Positions 41,921 to 45,045 of a stretch of DNA of 45,045 nucleotides are shown here, piece by piece. The notes beneath the pieces are model-generated. The model searched no databases. It was not told the DNA's origin and was given only the letters and a program-made list of their open reading frames with translations. Source of the DNA: Prevotellaceae bacterium UBA2448. Its GTDB lineage: Bacteria; Bacteroidota; Bacteroidia; Bacteroidales; Bacteroidaceae. How positions within the stretch are numbered: position 1 is the first letter of the stretch; every line of letters starts with the position of its first letter. The translations under genes were made by a program, and so were the position numbers. The stretch is taken from positions 1 to 45,045 of the forward strand of contig DDQG01000011.1 in assembly GCA_002342585.1 (NCBI GenBank), written 5' to 3'.

Positions 41921-43630
41921 ATGGCAAATTCCTATACAGACGTTCCTGAGATAAAATTCCACATGGAACACCCTTTGATGAAACGCATCGTTGAGTTGAA
42001 GGAAAGAAACTACGCTGACTACGGTCAGTACGACTATGCTCCAAAGGACTACGAGGACGCATTGGACAACTACGATCGTCTGCTCGAAATCACTGGCGAC
42101 ATCAACGCCAACATCATCGGTCCTAACTCTGAAGACGTAGATGCTGAGGGTCCTCACTGCGAAAACGGACGAGTTCGCTACGCATCAAAGACATACGAGA
42201 ACCTCGACGCTACAAACAAGGCAGGACTCTGCGGTATGACTATGCCACGCCGCTATGGTGGTCTGAACCTGCCTAACACAGTTTATACAGCTGCCAACGA
42301 AATCATCGCTGAAGGTGATGCAGGTTTCGAAAACATCTGGTCGCTCCAGGACTGTATCGAAACTCTCTATGAGTTTGGCGACGAAGACCAGCGCAAGCGC
42401 TACATTCCACGCGTATGTGCAGGAGAAACAATGTCTATGGACCTTACAGAGCCGGACGCAGGTTCCGACCTCCAGTCTGTAATGCTCAAGGCTACATTCG
42501 ACGAGAAGGAGAACTGCTGGCGCCTGAACGGTGTGAAGCGTTTCATCACTAACGGTGACTCAGACATCCACCTCGTACTGGCTCGTTCAGTAGAAGGCAC
42601 TCGCGACGGACGCGGACTCTCTATGTTCATCTACGACAAGCGCAACGGCGGTGTAGATGTACGCCGTATCGAAAACAAGCTCGGTATCCACGGAAGTCCT
42701 ACTTGCGAACTCGTTTACCGTAATGCTAAGGCAGAACTCTGCGGAAGCGAGAAACTCGGTCTTATCAAGTACGTAATGGGCTTGATGAACGGAGCTCGTC
42801 TGGGTATAGCAAGTCAGTCAGTAGGTGCTGAGCAGGCTGCATACGAAGAGGCTCTGAACTATGCTCGCGACCGTAAGCAGTTCGGCAAGGAAATCATCAA
42901 CTTCCCAGCCGTTTATGATATGATTTCACGTATCAAGGCTAAACTCGATGCTGGTCGTTCACTCCTCTATATGACTGCACGCTACGTAGATATCTACAAG
43001 GCTCTCGACGACATCAGCAAGGAGCGCAAGCTTACTCCAGAAGAGCGCGACGAATATAAGAAGTACAGCAAGATGGCAGACGCATTCACTCCACTGGCTA
43101 AGGGTATGAACTCTGAGTTTGCCAACGAAAGTGCTTACGACTCTATCCAGGTTCACGGCGGTTCTGGTTTCATGCTCGAGTACAAGTGTCAGCGAGTATA
43201 TCGCGATGCTCGTATCATGTCAATCTACGAGGGTACTACTCAGCTCCAGACCGTAGCAGCAATCCGTTACATCACAAGCGGATTCTACGACGGAGTAATC
43301 AAGGAATACGAGGCTGAGCCAGTAGCTCCGGAATACGAAAGCTATGCTACTCGCATCAAGGATATGGCAGACAAACTCCAGTCCTGCATTGCAAAGGTGA
43401 AGGAAGCAGAAAATCAGGATTTGCTCGACCTCTGCGCTCGCAAACTCTACGAGATGACAGCTTACGTAATCATGTGTCACCTCCTGCTTCAGGACACTCA
43501 GCGTGCTCCAGAACTCTTCTGCAAGTCGCTCGTAGTATTCATGAACTACGCAGAAAGCGAAGTAGCTAAGCACTTCAACTACGTAAACAAGCTCGATGCT
43601 TCACAGCTCGAAGCCTACCAGCAGGCATAA
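41921..43630 (+). CDS. Acyl-CoA dehydrogenase with C-terminal extension
   Basis: A 569-residue flavoenzyme. Visible features: MSMDLTEPDAGSDLQ (171-185), the FAD-side loop WRLNGVKRFITNGD (200-213), ARDRKQFGKEI (315-325), VHGGSGFMLEY (411-421) and the catalytic base E437 in MSIYEGTTQLQ. It is about 180 residues longer than the short-chain enzymes; the extra N- and C-terminal parts (about 1-70 and 465-569) match the longer FadE/DmdC-like subclass. It probably oxidises an acyl-CoA (or, run in reverse, reduces an enoyl-CoA) with the ETF encoded just upstream as its partner. The chain length of the substrate is not clear. A strong terminator follows. Confidence 0.92.
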   Translation: MANSYTDVPEIKFHMEHPLMKRIVELKERNYADYGQYDYAPKDYEDALDNYDRLLEITGDINANIIGPNSEDVDAEGPHCENGRVRYASKTYENLDATNKAGLCGMTMPRRYGGLNLPNTVYTAANEIIAEGDAGFENIWSLQDCIETLYEFGDEDQRKRYIPRVCAGETMSMDLTEPDAGSDLQSVMLKATFDEKENCWRLNGVKRFITNGDSDIHLVLARSVEGTRDGRGLSMFIYDKRNGGVDVRRIENKLGIHGSPTCELVYRNAKAELCGSEKLGLIKYVMGLMNGARLGIASQSVGAEQAAYEEALNYARDRKQFGKEIINFPAVYDMISRIKAKLDAGRSLLYMTARYVDIYKALDDISKERKLTPEERDEYKKYSKMADAFTPLAKGMNSEFANESAYDSIQVHGGSGFMLEYKCQRVYRDARIMSIYEGTTQLQTVAAIRYITSGFYDGVIKEYEAEPVAPEYESYATRIKDMADKLQSCIAKVKEAENQDLLDLCARKLYEMTAYVIMCHLLLQDTQRAPELFCKSLVVFMNYAESEVAKHFNYVNKLDASQLEAYQQA

Positions 43631-43649
43631 TAGCTTACACATTATATAT

Positions 43650-43690
43650 AAAAGGTGCACGTCTCAACGATGTGCACCTTTTGTTTTTTT
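43650..43690 (+). terminator. Rho-independent terminator of the etf operon
   Basis: An 11-bp perfect stem AAAAGGTGCAC (43650-43660) with GTGCACCTTTT (43672-43682), an 11-nt loop, then G and seven T residues to 43690. Confidence 0.92.
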
Positions 43691-43701
43691 ATTCATATTT
43701 C

Positions 43702-44775
43702 TTATCTGAGTGCGTTCTGCAAACGGTTGCCTTCGTTATTCAAGTATTGTGTAAGGCATTTTGCTATCTCAGGATAGTAATCGTTTAGAGTCTTGTATTT
43801 GTCACGTTGAGCAGCATATGTTCGCAGACAAGTAACGAGTTCTGGCATCCATTGGAAACCTTTGTGCCATACTTCTTCTAACATGAAGTACACAGTTCCC
43901 CTGCTGACGAGATTATAGTCTTTCAGATAAATATATACTGCAGCACGGACGATGCTCTCGTTTATTACGATTTCCCAATTGTTGTATGCCTGACGTTCCA
44001 TTGCCGGTTGAGAGAATTGAAACAACTTTGTACCAACTTTCTCCATCATTGCATGGTTTGCTGCATTATCAAGCAAGGGATTGACGAAACTATGGTTGAA
44101 CTCATGTATAAGCAGTGTTGCATCCCAGGTGGTTCTGTTAATCCAATAACCCATGATAGCGAATGATTCTTTGGGTTTTCCTTCCAATTGGCGATGAACT
44201 CCATTATTATTGTCTCCGTAAGTAAAACCGATGATTACATGAAACTGTTCGCTCGCTTCCGTTCCGTAGAATTGATTATACCAGTCCTGATGGAACATTG
44301 ACATAATGTTGTTTTCAAATTCCTTAATACCCTCAGCGTAGAATGAACTATGTTGTTCGAAAAACTTGTGAAAGTGTGTGTCGCTATAGAATTTATTCAG
44401 CAACGTGATAAACTCGTCAAGATTCACATTCTGCCAACCATTATTCAACTCAACCCTGTCGCCAATCAGCTTAACTTTTCCCTTTGCTATTTCAAGGTGC
44501 ACCGCCATATTCATTACTTTTTCATATCCTATGCCGTACTTTGCACGTATATCCCTGTAATATGGGATAATCGGATGCTGCTTGTATGGACTAAACCACT
44601 CTTCTGTATCTTTCGTGTACTGTCCTGCAAGGTCTTTGCTGTATTCCTCAAATCCTGCCGTACGCGAAAGAATACTCATCAGTTCGACTGCCTCCGACAC
44701 CTCGACTTTGATTTGTGCCTGACACATCACAGAAACGAGTGTCAGTAATAATAGAATAATGTTTTTCTTTTTCAT
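43702..44775 (-). CDS. DUF4932-type secreted HExxH protein
   Basis: A 357-residue secreted protein with a signal peptide (1-20, ending CQA) and a domain containing ATLLIHEFNHSFVNPLLD (219-236; H224, E225, H228) and, about 45 residues later, WEIVINESIVRAAV (267-280), where E273 may complete a zinc site. This fits DUF4932, a Bacteroidetes family of putative zinc peptidases of unknown substrate. The open frame has a typical signal start at 44775. Two good promoters lie upstream on the minus strand. It converges on the etf operon, with the terminator of that operon between them. Confidence 0.82.
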   Translation of the reverse strand: MKKKNIILLLLTLVSVMCQAQIKVEVSEAVELMSILSRTAGFEEYSKDLAGQYTKDTEEWFSPYKQHPIIPYYRDIRAKYGIGYEKVMNMAVHLEIAKGKVKLIGDRVELNNGWQNVNLDEFITLLNKFYSDTHFHKFFEQHSSFYAEGIKEFENNIMSMFHQDWYNQFYGTEASEQFHVIIGFTYGDNNNGVHRQLEGKPKESFAIMGYWINRTTWDATLLIHEFNHSFVNPLLDNAANHAMMEKVGTKLFQFSQPAMERQAYNNWEIVINESIVRAAVYIYLKDYNLVSRGTVYFMLEEVWHKGFQWMPELVTCLRTYAAQRDKYKTLNDYYPEIAKCLTQYLNNEGNRLQNALR

Positions 44776-44812
44776 CTTACTTCGTATTTTTCATTAGAAT
44801 TATTTTTCGTTG

Positions 44813-44843
44813 CAAAGATACAAGCATTTATTATTTCGGCAAA
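44813..44843 (-). promoter_or_regulatory. Promoter P1 of the DUF4932 gene
   Basis: Minus strand: TTTG (44840-44843), exactly 19 nt, TATCTTTG (44813-44820). It is the best promoter match in the window, 37 nt before the start codon. Confidence 0.82.
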
Positions 44844-44866
44844 GCCGCTCTTGAATTTTGACACTG

Positions 44867-44899
44867 CAAAGATACGACACAGAGAATGCGGTTTCCAAA
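44867..44899 (-). promoter_or_regulatory. Promoter P2 of the DUF4932 gene
   Basis: Minus strand: TTTG (44896-44899), 21 nt, TATCTTTG (44867-44874), an identical -7 box 54 nt further upstream. The palindrome AAATCGA-cat-TCGATTT (44899-44915) abuts its -33 box and could be an operator. Confidence 0.6.
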
Positions 44900-44980
44900 A
44901 ATCGACATTCGATTTGGGGCGATTTTCAACATCAATTCATGCGTTTTTCAGCAGAAGCCCATTCATCACATACTACATTT

Positions 44981-45012
44981 TGTCACAATGTAACATTGTC
45001 ACATTATAACAT
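44981..45012. repeat. Octamer tandem tract near window end
   Basis: Four 8-nt units: TGTCACAA, TGTAACAT, TGTCACAT, TATAACAT. Similar in type to the octamers at 513 and 770. Nothing else is seen between 44916 and the window end. Confidence 0.75.
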
Positions 45013-45045
45013 TAAGGTGGTGACAAATTGGGAGGATTAGGGTTT

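Noticed and set aside
41216..42157. A 313-residue minus-strand frame across etfA and the acyl-CoA dehydrogenase gene
   Set aside because: It is the reverse shadow of two very well-conserved genes.

Overview
The window looks like chromosome of a gut- or rumen-type Bacteroidales bacterium, most likely Prevotella or a close relative. The reasons are: promoters of the Bacteroidetes type (TTTG about 19 nt before TAnnTTTG) at many gene starts; a HU-like protein followed by a 35-residue 'smalltalk' peptide; DUF4492 before cydAB; a Bacteroidetes-type arginine operon; secreted GH51, GH105 and GH97 glycosidases; and two secreted proteins that end in a Prevotella-like 'GRxL..GxP...GIYI.N.(K/R)K' tail. 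I see no insertion sequence, integrase, phage gene, CRISPR array or rRNA.

Layout. 1-1250: the end of a HU-family gene, a smalltalk peptide, a terminator, then a gene-free stretch packed with perfect palindromes. 1254-4507: two convergent plant-polysaccharide enzymes (GH51 arabinofuranosidase; GH105 unsaturated glucuronyl/galacturonyl hydrolase). 4507-10896 (minus strand): a tight run of argR, GNAT, argG, pspC, argC, argD, folP, cdaA and the GH105 gene. 11055-14733: a phosphopantetheinyl transferase, convergent with DUF4492-cydA-cydB (cytochrome bd oxidase). 14862-15978: a glutathione-peroxidase-type peroxidase and an OhrR-type MarR regulator behind a promoter with two matching palindromes. 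15984-18310 (minus): an alarmone module of separate HD hydrolase and RelA/SpoT synthetase genes plus a cytidylate-kinase-like gene. 18437-18518: tRNA-Leu(UAG). 18591-26368: secreted or envelope proteins (two HExxH proteins, GH97, MgtC-like, S41 protease, DUF3316). 26337-29069: topoisomerase IV subunit A. 29449-39898: a 3212-residue secreted multidomain protein with a small lipoprotein partner. 40074-43630: etfB-etfA-acyl-CoA dehydrogenase. 43702-44775: a DUF4932 HExxH protein.

The most unusual feature is not a gene. More than ten short tandem tracts with a 7-nt period (a few with 8) lie in this 45 kb. Their sequences differ, but most fit a loose heptamer GANANNT on one strand, often alternating A-B-A-B. 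They hug gene 3' ends: several contain the stop codon itself, one 110-bp tract supplies the stop codons of two convergent genes, and one lies inside a signal-peptide coding region. The second is the run of palindromes at 783-1074, including a 41-nt perfect one.

Functional links: ArgR probably controls the arginine genes, whose GNAT member is a candidate for the first enzyme of the N-succinylated pathway used in Bacteroidetes; the OhrR-like regulator probably controls the peroxidase; the HD and synthetase genes probably balance (p)ppGpp or a related pyrophosphorylated product; and the giant protein and its lipoprotein share a repeated domain, suggesting they act together at the cell surface.
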